64,000 nucleotides of DNA from Trypanosoma brucei gambiense DAL972 (GCF_000210295.1 NC_026741.1:1364001-1428000); one strand, 5' to 3'; shown: positions 29,920 to 41,117, counted from the stretch's first letter. Notes: generated by a model from the sequence alone, not told the origin. A program made the numbers and translations.

Positions 29920-31164
29920 TTACAACTCCGAGAGTGATGATCGATAGTCTTCCAATTCATCCATCATTTTGAAAGGCCGCGCCACAATGTAATGTGTTGT
30001 ACCAAAGTGTCTTTCGTCTTTTTTAATTATGGTAATTCCAGCTAGGCGAAGGTACCGCTGAATATCTCTGTTCCACCAACATCCCCACATCTTAGCATGC
30101 CGTGGTGCCCACTTGTCGAGGTAGTTGTTAACACGTGACCAGTGTCCCTTGCCGTGCTCAAGCAGAAGTAAGTGCCCGTCGGGTTTACACACTCGTGACA
30201 TCTCCCTGAGTGCCCTCACTGGGTCATCATAACTGCATAACCCGAACATATCAACAACAGTGTCAAAACTATTGTCCGAGAAGGGCATTTGCTCGGCAGC
30301 ATAATTTGCCACAGAGAAGGTTTGATTCTTCGCGGCACTTCTATCATGGAGAATTCTCTTTTCCCCCTCTGATTCGCGCTTTTTTAACTCAGTTAAGCCA
30401 CTTTCGCTTAGAAGGGGAAGTGTAGTACCGGAGAAAGCGGATGAAAGAATGGGAGGAACCAATTCCTTGGTGCCTTGGGCACCATTTCCATATTCCGCGG
30501 TTAAACACCCTTTCGCGAGAGTGGCCTCGGTAACACCAGTGCCACACTCCCTCAACTGTTGGGTTTCCACAGGGGGTCCTTCCATGACACTGCGCCTCCC
30601 AGGCATCTCACTGGTAGAGGTATTTTCCTTACATTCATCCACAGATGTTCGCGTATCAACCTGCATTTCAACCAAATCGTAGTCTGGGTAACGATACGGT
30701 TGGTACCCATAACGCCGATAAACCTGCTCCGCTGTCGAATGGATCATCCCGGGGGAGCGATCGCATAAAACTACCTCAGTTACGGTATTCTGTTTTATTG
30801 CGGCATGATCTTCTTCGGTACTACCGTTCACCGTTGGCGGATCACTTGCGGAACCCACTACAGCGTCGTAATAAGACAGAACACCACCGCACCCAGCACC
30901 AACTTCGAGCACACGCCCCCGTAGGAGCCCTTCATCCCACAACAGTCGTCGGCGCAATCGGCTTATACCGAGGAGAAACTCTTGGCTCCGAGTTTTTTTG
31001 TCGTAGGCGCTTTCAATTGACAAAACATTATAACGTTCGATACGCTGCCTATCACTCACCGCGTAAGAAGGCGGAGGACTAAGAGCAAGTCCAGCGACAT
31101 ACGCGGTTCCAACGAAGGTCGTTGCACATGATGTAAAAACAATGACACGGCTAAGTATTGCCAT
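29920..31164 (-). CDS. OMS1-like membrane-anchored methyltransferase
   Basis: 414 aa from ATG 31164 (the frame extends to a TTG at 31284, but this part encodes the pyrimidine tract). Residues ~4-28 form a hydrophobic anchor. Then YDKKTRSQEFLLGISRLRRRLL, SAM motif I VLEVGAGCGG (85-94), acidic strand-2 end VVLCDRSPGMI, and after an ~90-residue low-complexity insert the AEQMPFSDNSFDTVVDMFGLCSYDDP block, EMSRVCKPDGHLLLLEHGKG and WWNRDI. This order matches class I type-11 methyltransferases and especially the mitochondrial inner-membrane Oms1 group. Substrate unknown; Oms1 in yeast was found as a suppressor of respiratory defects. The insert is unusual for the fold. Confidence 0.85.
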   Translation of the reverse strand: MAILSRVIVFTSCATTFVGTAYVAGLALSPPPSYAVSDRQRIERYNVLSIESAYDKKTRSQEFLLGISRLRRRLLWDEGLLRGRVLEVGAGCGGVLSYYDAVVGSASDPPTVNGSTEEDHAAIKQNTVTEVVLCDRSPGMIHSTAEQVYRRYGYQPYRYPDYDLVEMQVDTRTSVDECKENTSTSEMPGRRSVMEGPPVETQQLRECGTGVTEATLAKGCLTAEYGNGAQGTKELVPPILSSAFSGTTLPLLSESGLTELKKRESEGEKRILHDRSAAKNQTFSVANYAAEQMPFSDNSFDTVVDMFGLCSYDDPVRALREMSRVCKPDGHLLLLEHGKGHWSRVNNYLDKWAPRHAKMWGCWWNRDIQRYLRLAGITIIKKDERHFGTTHYIVARPFKMMDELEDYRSSLSEL

Positions 31165-31178
31165 GCGATCGACCAGCT

Positions 31179-31220
31179 CTAATGGATGGCAAGCACAGCC
31201 AACGGGAGATGGGGGCAAAT
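31179..31220 (-). promoter_or_regulatory. Trans-splice acceptor of OMS1-like gene
   Basis: Minus strand has a pyrimidine-rich stretch (TTTGCCCCCATCTCCC...) ending in CCATTAG, AG at 31179-31180, 14 bases before the ATG. Confidence 0.5.
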
Positions 31221-31490
31221 AGAGCACAACAGCCTTGACTGCAAGCACGACTACGTAGCTGGCATACGAAGCAGTTGTAAACAAAAGTCAATGACCACAT
31301 GGGCTTCATTTGGATATATATTGATGGAAGGTGAAAACAAGCCCACACACCCAGAGGAGTGGGGGGGGGGGAGTAGGAAATGTAAAACTTGCTTTGAAGA
31401 GAAAACATTTTTCTTCAAAAATTGAAGCAAAATAGCAACGCAGCGAAAATATATATAATGCAAAATTTCCTGGAGTAGCTCTTGTGGCAA
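31221..31490 (-). other. Intergenic region
   Basis: VPS20 3' UTR and a G11 run at 31361-31371 (C-run on the transcribed sense strand). No gene. Confidence 0.5.
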
Positions 31491-32138
31491 CTATGCCGCC
31501 AGTCGAACACGCTCGTCGTCCTCGAGAGTTGCACGCTCACGAACCCTTTGCTCAGACGGTAGTTGTGATACCGGGACAACCATGCTCTTCAAAGAAGTTA
31601 GATCACTGACTTGACCTTCGGCAGAGCACAATTCGCTCAGAAGTTCGCTTTCATCATAGACAATAAGTTGCTGCGCTAGAATTTCGTTGATTTGCTTTGA
31701 CTCTTCTACCACGTCAGCTGTACTATCCATTAACTCCAAAACATCATCCATGTTCAATATAGCGTTAAGTTTTGACAGCTCATCCTTGCCACATTTAAGG
31801 GCATCCACTACTTCTCTTTCGATTTGAGCAAACTCCACTGTGCATATCAACCTTTCTACGTTCTCAAGCATTGAAGTAACTAATGTTATTTGTGACATCT
31901 GGGCCTTTCTTCTTTTTAAACAGTAGAGAGCCAATTCCCGTTTACCATTTCTCAGCAACTCAGCAGCTCTAACATGTTCGCCCTCCGCAGCTCGCTCATA
32001 TTTCCTTATTGCGGCCATAATTTTATCACGCTGCAACTTCAGCTCCAACTGCACTCTATCAAGGGATGTTATTACAGCCCCTTGGCGTTTGGTTTGTGAG
32101 GCCGGTGGACGTACCGTGCTACTTCCGTTGTTGCCCAT
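31491..32138 (-). CDS. VPS20: ESCRT-III subunit VPS20/CHMP6
   Basis: 215 aa Snf7-family protein, start at ATG 32138 (frame open to a GTG at 32162). It begins MGNNGSS: the Gly2 is a good N-myristoylation site, as in CHMP6 (MGN...). The core follows the family: LDRVQLELKLQRDKIMAAIRKYERAAEGE, LLRNGKRELALYCLKRRKAQMSQI, MLENVERLICTVEFAQIEREVVDALKCGKDELSKLNAILNMDDVLELMDSTAD, then an acidic C-terminal region. VPS20 links ESCRT-II to Snf7 polymerisation on endosomes, driving membrane scission in cargo sorting. The N-terminal basic half and acidic C-terminal half are both present. First gene of the leftward polycistron, next to the divergent strand-switch region. Confidence 0.9.
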   Translation of the reverse strand: MGNNGSSTVRPPASQTKRQGAVITSLDRVQLELKLQRDKIMAAIRKYERAAEGEHVRAAELLRNGKRELALYCLKRRKAQMSQITLVTSMLENVERLICTVEFAQIEREVVDALKCGKDELSKLNAILNMDDVLELMDSTADVVEESKQINEILAQQLIVYDESELLSELCSAEGQVSDLTSLKSMVVPVSQLPSEQRVRERATLEDDERVRLAA

Positions 32139-33910
32139 GAAAACTTCTCCCTCAAGTAGCACCAGAAATTAAACACAAGGATACACATGCACTTAAATTG
32201 ATTGGATCAGAGAGACATCAGTAGCCGAAAAGAACGACACACAGGAAATGGAACGAACCAAACATTAAAGTCCTCGCGGTATGGGCACACACACACACGA
32301 AAAAAAGCCCACTGGCCACCAGAGCAAAAACCGATTTAACAGAAAAAGTAATGTTACGGCAGCACGGTGTAGAATATAGACACATTATGTGCAGAGGTAA
32401 AGAACAAAACATTTTCAACGCTCGAAAATGCAGACGCAAAAAATGAAAAACTACCGGAATACAAGGCATGTCCTCATTGCCACTGAAATGTTTGCAACAA
32501 AACCAATATTCCCTATCGGGCAATGAAAACACAACAGAACATCAAACTAGGAACTACCTCCATAGAGATCATTAGTCGGAGATGAAGGAGTTGGGAGGAA
32601 CACGGGGGGGGGGGGGTGAACGCATATACCTCCGTACAAAAAGAGACACTTAAATAACAAACTTCTACGAATGATTCCAAGAGATCAAGTACAGGGGGCG
32701 GGAACAAAACATAAAAAACAAAGATACCGAGTTCACTTTCACCGTGCAGATAAAACCTCGCGTTGTACATAACTCAAACATTCTATATGATGGTTATGCA
32801 CGGATTTAACGACCACACCCGATAAAAGGAATGGGAGGAGGCGCTGCACCACTTTCATCAATACGAGAAGAATACAGTACATCTGCAACACCACAAATTC
32901 ATTAAGCTAGCTTACTACCATATAGGGCGTTGCGATCTTCCTCTAGTCGACACCCTTTATCATTGAAAAAATAAAATAAACAGCCTTTTAAGTACTAAAA
33001 TGCGGCTAAACTAAGTGAATAAATAATCCTGATGACGACCCACTTCCTCCAAAAAAGAAAAAAAGGACATAATACTCGTAGTGGAAAATGGGTCCACGCC
33101 CTTTGTTACATAGAATTGCTTGCGCACAATGTACGTACGCCCCTTGTCGTCTCTCAGTTAAACAAAAAAACAAAGAAAAGGGTCACTCACAGGAACATAC
33201 ATGTGTAAGTGTATGCTGTCCTACGCGGACGCTGACTGAACTGGATGCGTCCAATGTTACAGAAACAATGAAACCCACAACATGATACAGAATGCCTCCC
33301 CGCCGTTCAGCACACGCTGAGCACCCACTATTTCTATCTTAAAGGCCAGTCTCGCCCGCGAGCAACGGGCCGCTCTCCTTACCCGAAAAATGCCCAAAAG
33401 GCTCCCGCTTGAACAAATCACTTTCCTAGCATCAACACGTCGATTAAATGCTGTCAACAGACAAAACACCCAACGGCTACATCTTTAATTATTGCGTTGA
33501 TCCCTCCTTCCTTGATGCATCGAAGGACGACCCTTAACGAAGCCTCTTTACAGACAACCCAACGGCAGCAGGCAGAGACACATACGACTCCGCATCGAGG
33601 GACAGCGGCGTAGGGAAGAGGGGAGGAAATGATCACTTCAAGGTGCTGTCCGCGGAGGCGACGGGGCGTGGATTGTTGGGAAGATGTTTCAGGGAAACTC
33701 TTACACTGGCACTACATGGCGTGCTTAGACGCGGAAGCAGACACCTGAAGGTTTCGAGAGCTATTACCCTCCAAGAAAGTGAGATCCCGTGACTCCTGTG
33801 GCGAACGTGACGAAGCCGCGGGGGGTCGGATGCCAAACCCCTGCGGATGTGACCACAGAGCTGCAGAATACATCGTGCGGCACGAAGTCCGCAACCGATG
33901 CCACTGGAAA

Positions 33911-33992
33911 CCCCCCCCCCCCCTACTACCAGACCCAACTGGCATTTGTCACGAGGCGGTACAGGGGCTGCGGCTCTCCCCCCCCCCCCCCC
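33911..33992. repeat. Paired poly-C tracts
   Basis: C13 at 33911-33923 and C15 at 33978-33992 are 54 bases apart, close to where strand composition flips between the two arms of the divergent region. Confidence 0.9.
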
Positions 33993-36169
33993 TATGACTG
34001 GCTTAAGCAGAACATGAACGCTGAGATGACAAGAACATGGCCACGACGGATTAGAAAAGCACATACGGGTGGTTGCAACGGTTTTTCCGCGTGTGGTAAT
34101 GTCCTTCGACCTCCGGCCGCAGCCCGCACTGCGTTTCATTCCCCGAAGGTTGCCTACTCGCGTTCTTTCGCAGGGTGTGGGGTGTCGCCCGGTCCCTGCT
34201 TGAGACTGCGTCGGTGGGACCGGGGGGTTCCCCCGCTGCCCCGTATTTGGGGGAATGGGTGGGTTTTCGTAGTGTGCTTCGTGGTTCGGGCATTCAGTCG
34301 TCGCATTTTCCTCTTTAGAAGGTTCAAGTTGCCTCTGTCTTCGGCTTTGTATCGTTGGTGGCGCAAGTGACTAGGATTGCATGATGGATTGGATGGTTTG
34401 GCTTTTCCCCTTGGGTTGTTTCGCGTAATATTTGTTGAGAGGTAAGTACATTTAACTTTTACTATAGAACACCTATTGAGCTAACGGGAAGGACGCTGCA
34501 TATCTATATCCTTTAGTGTAGGAGGGGAATCTTGCGAGGATGTTCGGCGTCGTGTAAACAGTAGTGGCTGTGATGTCGTTTTTGTCTCCCCCCCTTTTTA
34601 CTGCTTGCATGCGTATACGAGGAATTGTCTTTTTTTCCCCCACTGTACACTACTTCGTGGCTGACGCCAGAGTTAAAGTTTGAAGGCCTCGCAACGTATT
34701 TCCCTCGCTTTTGTGAGTCTGCGGTAAATGTATGTGGTGCGCAGAACAGCGGGTGACAGTCTTTTGCTGTGGTGCGTTGGCCCATTCAAAGTAATGCCGC
34801 ATGGCTTCACGCTTTACGTACTGCTAAATCACACCCAGTTTGCCTCGAATTCATTGTCAACATGCCGTTTTCCGTTGTTAACCTCGTATTTTGGCGCTCG
34901 AGTTTGTTACTCAGTGTCTTTAGGTAGCGTAGTGGAGGTGAAGGCATGAAAGAGTGCACGCGCGAACTATTTTGTAATTTGGTCCTGCCTTGTTTACACG
35001 GAGGTGTCGGTTTTTTTTTTTTGATGACTCACGGTACTGGCTGGTGTAGGTGGGTGTGGATGTTATCACTTCATTTTTTTTTTTAAGACCCCATCTGCCA
35101 CTACTGGATGGGCAGCCTCGTCCCTTTCTCGACCGTTGATGCTTCTAAGTGCCTTGTAGACTCACTGGAGTAGTTTGTTGGTTATGGCACTTTGAGCACA
35201 TTTGTTACCCTGTTCGCCGGTGGCCTAGTTCCCTCACTGGTGTTGTTTTACCCAATACTTATATCTGTATGATTCTTGTAGGTGCGTTGTGTTTTCAATC
35301 TTTTTCGTATGTGGTAAACGTTACTCCTGTTTGTCCTCTGTCCGTCCTTCTGTGCTACAGACACTTTCCGCATGCGCTACGCTGCTATTTTCTTTTGTTC
35401 GGAAAATTTGCATCTGTTCTGGTTAATTTTTTGATATAGTGCGATGGGGTTGCGCCACCACATTGGGATATTGCTTCGTAAGCGTTGGATTTGGTATTCT
35501 TGAAGTACTAGACGATGTGTCATGTGTTTGCCTGGTGCAGTGCTGCGTTGTATTCTCGGTTTAGTCGACAGGTATTGAGTCTCTCAGTGACGTATTTGAA
35601 AATAGGGTCATTGTAAGCGGTCTTTCATTTTGTTGGATGAGGGAGTAAGCGGGTTTAGAGTATATTTGTTTCCTGCGATACTTTCAGTGGTGGGGCCCTT
35701 CAACACTCTGATGATGCTGTCCGCTTTGGTGGACGAGGATCATATACGCTCCTGGTTCAGCCATCTTTTACCCATCAAATGATTGTACCGTCATTGCTGG
35801 GGGAATCGGGAATGAAGACGGTTTCTCTTGATATCAACAGTATGTTTTGTCTTAATGTTATTTCTCTGCCGCGGTTGGTTGTGAAGTTGTCTCGTTTTGC
35901 TTCCCACTGGGTTTCAGCCATCAACATTTTCTGGTCGTCCGCTACGGCAGTTACTCAACTGAGTTAAAACCATCTCGCTCAGCGATGTTGGACTGCGAGT
36001 AATTACTTTTTGAGGTCCTGCATGATCTAACCTTCGGAAGTAGCTTTATTGACTTGTTCATTCAAACGTTTGCATAGCTATAGCAGATAAGTGTCTGACA
36101 CTTCAGTGAGCATCACGAAATCGCTTACCGCAGAACCAGGGAGGAGGTTGTTGAATAACTGTACCAGTC

Positions 36170-36870
36170 AATACCAATGGTAATACTGCCGATTACACAT
36201 AGCTATATTATACCGTATAAATTAGTACAAAAGAAGGTGAAATCATAATTAATCATTATACTAAATATGATTATAAGAAAGTGCTTCTGCTGGAGACACA
36301 TCTAGAGAGAAGGCTCGTGACCTTCATCATCACCACCCTGAGAATTTGCGTTTCAAGGCCACACACTTTGTGAAACAACGTTAAACAATGACACCAACAA
36401 ACTCAAAAAAACCAACAAATCAAAAATAGTACAAAGAACAAATAGATGCGCACAGAAAGTGAAAAAACATCAACATATCAGCAATCAAAAATTTGTGCAA
36501 TTCAAAAATTAAAATAAAAGCAAGGCGAAAGAAAAAAACAACTGGTTAACAACGAAATAGTATCATAGTATAGTCACTCCACACAATAACTGTACTTAAA
36601 AACAGCAAAAAATGATAATAAGCAAAAAAAAAAAGAAAATATCGCCAGCAGTAAGAGGGTCAAAAAAAAAAAAACCGACGTCCTTCACACCAACGCCCAA
36701 ATTTATATACAAGACATTGCCATCTTATGTGCATATCAGGGGGAAAATATCAACAAAACAACAAAAATTATATAAAACACATTTACTATAACAATTATTT
36801 AAATATATATATATAACATTCAAAATACAACAGTTACTACGACAAAAGGTTAAAACGTTACTCTTCGCTA
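36170..36870 (+). other. A-rich block before first calflagin
   Basis: About 700 bases of A-rich, G-poor sequence (many AAAA, CAAC, ATAA words) with a T-rich microsatellite near 36800. Composition differs sharply from the G/T-rich sequence just left of it. Could be 5' flanking, promoter or replication-associated sequence. Confidence 0.5.
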
Positions 36871-36875
36871 CCTCT

Positions 36876-36904
36876 CCTATGTTCACGCTGTTCCATTTTT
36901 GTAG
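36876..36904 (+). promoter_or_regulatory. Trans-splice acceptor of first calflagin
   Basis: CCTATGTTCACGCTGTTCC then ATTTTTGTAG; AG at 36903-36904, 36 bases before the ATG. Same sequence recurs at the other two calflagin copies. Confidence 0.65.
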
Positions 36905-37915
36905 AAGTTAATCAAGCAAAGCCAAGTAAAATAAACAAAGATGGGTTGCTCTGCATCGAAGGATACAACGAACTCCAAGGATGGTGCCGCCAGTAAGGGT
37001 GGAAAGGACGGGAAAACTACTGCGGACCGGAAGGTTGCGTGGGAGCGTATTCGGTGTGCGATTCCCCGTGACAAGGATGCTGAGTCGAAAAGCCGTCGCA
37101 TTGAACTCTTCAAGCAGTTTGACACGAATGGGACTGGAAAACTCGGCTTCAGGGAGGTGCTTGATGGTTGCTACGGTATACTCAAGTTGGATGAGTTCAC
37201 GACTCACCTTCCTGACATTGTCCAGCGTGCGTTTGACAAAGCGAAGGACCTCGGCAACAAGGTAAAGGGTGTGGGTGAAGAGGATCTTGTGGAGTTCCTT
37301 GAATTCCGCCTGATGCTTTGCTACATCTATGATATCTTTGAGTTGACTGTAATGTTCGACACCATGGATAAGGATGGAAGTTTGTTGCTTGAGTTACAGG
37401 AGTTCAAGGAAGCCTTGCCGAAATTGAAGGAGTGGGGTGTTGATATCACCGACGCTACCACTGTGTTTAATGAGATCGACACTAATGGATCTGGTGTTGT
37501 GACATTCGATGAATTCTCATGCTGGGCTGTCACTAAAAAGTTGCAGGTATGTGGCGATCCTGATGGTGAGGAGAACGGAGCAAATGAAGGTAATTGAAAG
37601 CAGAAGGCATTACTGATGGGTTCTGCTTTATGTAATAGAAACCGATGCCAAGCGGGCGTGTGGGGTCAATGCCTTAGCCTCGCTTCCTTGATCATATATA
37701 TCCTGATCATATATTCCCTTAATTTTTTCGTCCTTGTTGACCTGTTTGTTTTCCTTTTCTTTTAATGTTTGTCTTCCTGTGTTTTGCATAACTATCTTAG
37801 CCACTGTCCGCTACAGATCTATATCTGCGAACACATGTGAATATGCGTCTGTATTTTCCAGCTGCTGCTTGCGCTGCCACGCTGCATCTCTGTTGCTGCC
37901 GTTGTGATCATGCTG
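36877..37915 (+). repeat. Calflagin duplication unit, copy 1
   Basis: 1039 bp, nearly identical to 41119-42157 (offset 4242), covering acceptor, CDS and 3' flank. I see one synonymous change in the CDS (third base of an Asp-Ile-Thr codon, T at 41692) and single changes in the 3' flank (near 37750 and 37798). Confidence 0.85.
36941..37597 (+). CDS. Tb24: Calflagin (flagellar Ca2+-binding protein), copy 1
   Basis: 218 aa. The N-terminus MGCSASK carries Gly2 (N-myristoylation) and Cys3 (palmitoylation); these lipids are known to place calflagins in the flagellar membrane. A Lys-rich linker follows, then EF-hand loops: [12 protein letters not shown] (about 59-70, partly canonical), [13 protein letters not shown] (about 145-156) and [13 protein letters not shown] (about 183-194). 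Calflagins bind Ca2+ and regulate lipid-raft association in the flagellum, and loss affects virulence in mice. Length agrees with the 24-kDa form. Next in the array is an amino acid transporter. Start is fixed by the acceptor 36 bases upstream. Confidence 0.95.
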   Translation: MGCSASKDTTNSKDGAASKGGKDGKTTADRKVAWERIRCAIPRDKDAESKSRRIELFKQFDTNGTGKLGFREVLDGCYGILKLDEFTTHLPDIVQRAFDKAKDLGNKVKGVGEEDLVEFLEFRLMLCYIYDIFELTVMFDTMDKDGSLLLELQEFKEALPKLKEWGVDITDATTVFNEIDTNGSGVVTFDEFSCWAVTKKLQVCGDPDGEENGANEGN

Positions 37916-38566
37916 CTTCGTTTTTGTGGGGGCTGTGAAAAAAGATAGTGGTTGTGAAGAGTTATGCTTTTTGTCTTTTGTTTATTAAGTGTGTTGAATT
38001 TTTCTTGTGATGAGCGGGTGATATAGAAGGGGTTCCTGTTTCTTCCTTCTCGTTTTTTCTTTGAGTATCAGTTGGGGTTAATTTCATCCCCTCATATGCC
38101 ACAAATGTTTTGAATGCCGCTGTTTTCTTGTTAGTTGGTTTGTGTTGTGAGACGGGTACTTGTTGCTTTTTTCGATATTCTTTTGTAGGTCATACGTTTT
38201 TTTTTTATATATCTACTATTGAAAACGTTTGTCTTCAAGTGTGTATTTTTTTTATTTTCCAAAAAATATATTTTTGTATTTGTTTTTGTGGTGGCGGATA
38301 GTTGTTTATTTTTCTGTGTGTTTTTTTTATTTTGTTGTGCCGTTTCATCCCTTTTTTTTCGGTTATGAAATCTTTCGTAGAATCAGTACGCGTTGCAAGT
38401 GTGTGCGCAAAATCACAAACTGAGGTTAGCGTATCGGCCTACACTAATTTGATTGTTACATCGAAATCATTCTCGTTGAAGGCGTCTCTAGTGGTGTTGT
38501 TCACAGTCTGCCTAAACGGGTTGTTGCTCCCAATCGCGTGTTGATACGTCTGGTGACGGTGGAAAG
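37598..38566 (+). other. Intergenic region
   Basis: Calflagin 3' flank (shared with copy 2 until 37915), then T-rich sequence with T-runs (38200-38260, 38330-38360) leading to the transporter. No separate gene. Confidence 0.6.
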
Positions 38567-40033
38567 ATGAGAGAGCCGATACAAACTTCAACACCGGTGT
38601 CTACGGGTGAAACGGATCCAGCGGTCGTAGCTGCTGAACACGCCAACCCGTCTGTCTTTTCTGTACCGGTGGTAGCGCATGACGTTGCACCAGATGCTGT
38701 CACTGCCTCGACAGCGGTGACCGATGTGAACGTGGAGGTGCAAAGCGGTGGAACGAAGGATATAACTGTAAGTTCTAGCCCCCGGAAGGAGGCCGGAGTA
38801 ATTCCCGAAAACACCAACATCTACAAGACCGCCTTCCATATATTCAAGGCGAACGTTGGCACTGCGGTGTTTTTGCTTCCAGTTTTCTACCAAGATGCAG
38901 GATACATACTCGGACCCACCATTGCGGTGCTCATTGGCGTCTGTGTTATTGACGCCTCCCAGTTGCTGCTTGGAACGAAGCTGACCATTGACCGACCCCG
39001 TGTCGACACGTACGGTAGGATATGTAAATTTATTTTCGGGCCACCACTGCAGTGGGTTCTCTTTGTTTGCCTACTTCTCAGCCAGTTTGGTTTTTGTTTA
39101 CTATACATGCAACTAACGGTCGATACGATGAATACAATGGTGCAGTTTAAGGGGGACACATACGTGTGGTCATTTGTCATGTTTTTCATTGAGTTCGGTT
39201 TCACGTGCTTTTCGAGTAACTTCTCAACTTTGGCTATTATTTCCATATCGGCATCGGTGGCGGTGACATTCACTCTCGTTGCAACCTTCGTGGGAACCTG
39301 CATGGAGATAAACAAGAACGGTAGGGTGCACCCAACTGTCAACGCATTTGGCAATAATATCCCCATTGGCTGGTTTAACAATATGGCGAGTAACCTGATG
39401 GGACTTGAGGGAATTGCGATCGTCCTTCCTGCACACACCGGATGCAATCAGAAGACGAGGTTTAAGTTCACATTGTCGCTGGTTCTCACACTAACCGTTT
39501 CGATTTACTTGCTTTATGGTATCACAGGGTACCTTGCATACGGAACGTCAATCAATACGAGCATTATTGACGGGCTTCCCGAGAGCCAATTGTCAACCGC
39601 TGTGCGTGCTATGTTGGTTATAAATTTGGTGTGCACATACCCCGTGCAGTTCCAATCGGCCATACAGGCCGTAGACCAGGTCGTGGGGTGCAGTGCTTTT
39701 TCCGTAAAGGGGATCCTTCTCCGGTTGTTTATTAACCTGGTTATTGTTAGTATTGAACTCGCTGTTGGCCCGAAAGCGGTGCACGCTGTCGTGAGCCTGA
39801 TTGGTGCTTTACCGGCAGCTGTCATGGTTTTTATTCTACCAGCGTTGCTCACTATGCAGGTTGACCATGCTGTAATGAATCCCGAAGAGGATCGTGTGAC
39901 GTTGAAGTACTGGGGAAGCATGTTTACGGCAGCACCAGTGTTTTCTTGGACACGCATTCGTTGTTACTTCTACATTATCTTTGGTTTAATTGTCATGGTA
40001 ATGGGCACCTACAGCGTCATTGCTGAACTCTGA
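38567..40033 (+). CDS. Amino acid transporter (AAAP family)
   Basis: 488 aa. The first ~85 residues are Val/Ser/Thr-rich and cytosolic. Then 11 membrane segments are visible, beginning KTAFHIFKANVGTAVFLLPVFYQDAGY (the family's first TM with the glycine-containing break), and including WVLFVCLLLSQFGFCLLYMQL, IISISASVAVTFTLVATFVG, SLVLTLTVSIYLLYGITGYLAYG, VIPCTY-like loops and FYIIFGLIVMVMGTYSVIAEL at the C-terminus. This is the amino acid/auxin permease family, used by trypanosomes for amino-acid uptake. Substrate cannot be told from sequence. It is placed between two calflagin genes, so the array is not a simple tandem. Confidence 0.92.
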   Translation: MREPIQTSTPVSTGETDPAVVAAEHANPSVFSVPVVAHDVAPDAVTASTAVTDVNVEVQSGGTKDITVSSSPRKEAGVIPENTNIYKTAFHIFKANVGTAVFLLPVFYQDAGYILGPTIAVLIGVCVIDASQLLLGTKLTIDRPRVDTYGRICKFIFGPPLQWVLFVCLLLSQFGFCLLYMQLTVDTMNTMVQFKGDTYVWSFVMFFIEFGFTCFSSNFSTLAIISISASVAVTFTLVATFVGTCMEINKNGRVHPTVNAFGNNIPIGWFNNMASNLMGLEGIAIVLPAHTGCNQKTRFKFTLSLVLTLTVSIYLLYGITGYLAYGTSINTSIIDGLPESQLSTAVRAMLVINLVCTYPVQFQSAIQAVDQVVGCSAFSVKGILLRLFINLVIVSIELAVGPKAVHAVVSLIGALPAAVMVFILPALLTMQVDHAVMNPEEDRVTLKYWGSMFTAAPVFSWTRIRCYFYIIFGLIVMVMGTYSVIAEL

Positions 40034-41117
40034 GGCGTGGTGCCTCCGAGCTGTGGTGTACTGCCATCACTGGATTTTAAAAATTTACGGTACCGTCGTC
40101 ATGTACGCTTCGTATTCTATTGTGCTTTTAGACATTACAACGATTATTCCTTAACACACAAGCTTACGGTTGCTGGGGTTGGCCCCGCATGCGGTACGCT
40201 AGCTGTGAGCACTTTTATTCCAATACGTACTATCCAGCGAGGCGCCGCTGGGTCGATCTTTTCCCCCTTTGTTCGCAGGGATTTTTTAATAACCACCAAA
40301 ACGTTTATTTTTCTCGTAAGCACAAACATATGATCATTTAACTAGGAACGAATTTTCTACGTGAACAACATAATAAATTATGTGTTCGCCCTCCCCGCTG
40401 ATCTTCCATCATTAGATGTGCTCACCCTCTCGCATGGAGGCAGGCACTCTGGGTCCAAGGATGATCCCTTGAGATTACACTTCATCAAATCCACTATAAA
40501 ATTCTTTTCACTTTTCAATCACAAGAGGTCTCACCTAGTTGCGTCGTATGTTCATGTCTCCCTGTCTGGGGCGGTCTGTCTGCAGTGTTTAGAAAACCCA
40601 AAACTGTGTCTTTGGAGCCATTATAGGTCGGCATCCACGCCGGGTCGCAGGTGTTGAGCTCTGCCAGTGGGAGAATGGCTGCCCGTGTTGGAGTATAGGC
40701 TGAGTGTCTTTACCTCAACCGGTTTCCCCTCTGCTCGTGCTCATCTTTGATCAGACTCCACCTCACTCCCGGAGCGGGGTCAAGATTGTAACTCCATCAC
40801 ACTCCCTTCGCTGTCACTCATATTGTTTCCTCCCATCGGTTGTCATTGACTGGATAAGTTGTTGCTTGGTTCGCCCGTGACGTTGTTGGGCGGAGGCGCT
40901 TTCGATACACTTCTTGCCATCGCATATGAACCCGCTCGTTGCTGTAAGCTGTGCAGAGCCGTGTTGGTCACCGTCTCATCGATCCACTGGGAAATGCAAC
41001 TACGATGAACGATCTTTGTATTATCAGTGAATTTCGCAAAGACTGTAGCACAATGTAGAATCCGTGTGTATTTTCCAGCTGCTGCTTGCGCTGCCACGCA
41101 GCATCTTCACTGCCTAT
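40034..41117 (+). other. Intergenic region
   Basis: Transporter 3' UTR and 5' flank of the second calflagin. A piece of the calflagin 3' flank (TGTATTTTCCAGCTGCTGC..., 41067-41099) is repeated here, a probable recombination scar. Confidence 0.6.
41067..41099 (+). repeat. Fragment of calflagin 3' flank
   Basis: The 33-base TGTATTTTCCAGCTGCTGCTTGCGCTGCCACGC segment occurs also near 37850 and 42091 in the 3' flanks of copies 1 and 2. Its presence before copy 2 marks a likely rearrangement junction. Confidence 0.75.

Larger units (their letters stand above)
32139..36875. other. Divergent strand-switch region (likely Pol II start zone)
   Basis: 4.7 kb between leftward VPS20 and rightward calflagin, with no supported gene. 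Left part (32.2-33.5 kb) is A/C-rich on the plus strand, i.e. G/T-rich for leftward transcription; 34.1-36.0 kb is G/T-rich on the plus strand. Runs G13 (32604-32616), C13 (33911-33923) and C15 (33978-33992) cluster at the switch. An A-rich block lies at about 36170-36870. In T. brucei such regions carry H2A.Z/H4K10ac-marked dispersed promoters with G/T-rich sequence and no TATA box. Long frames at 33633-34139 and 33789-34370 only read through the poly-C runs. Confidence 0.7.

Noticed and set aside
33633..34370. Opposing 168- and 193-residue frames in the divergent region
   Set aside because: Both translate poly-C/G runs into Gly or Pro runs; the plus frame starts at GTG.
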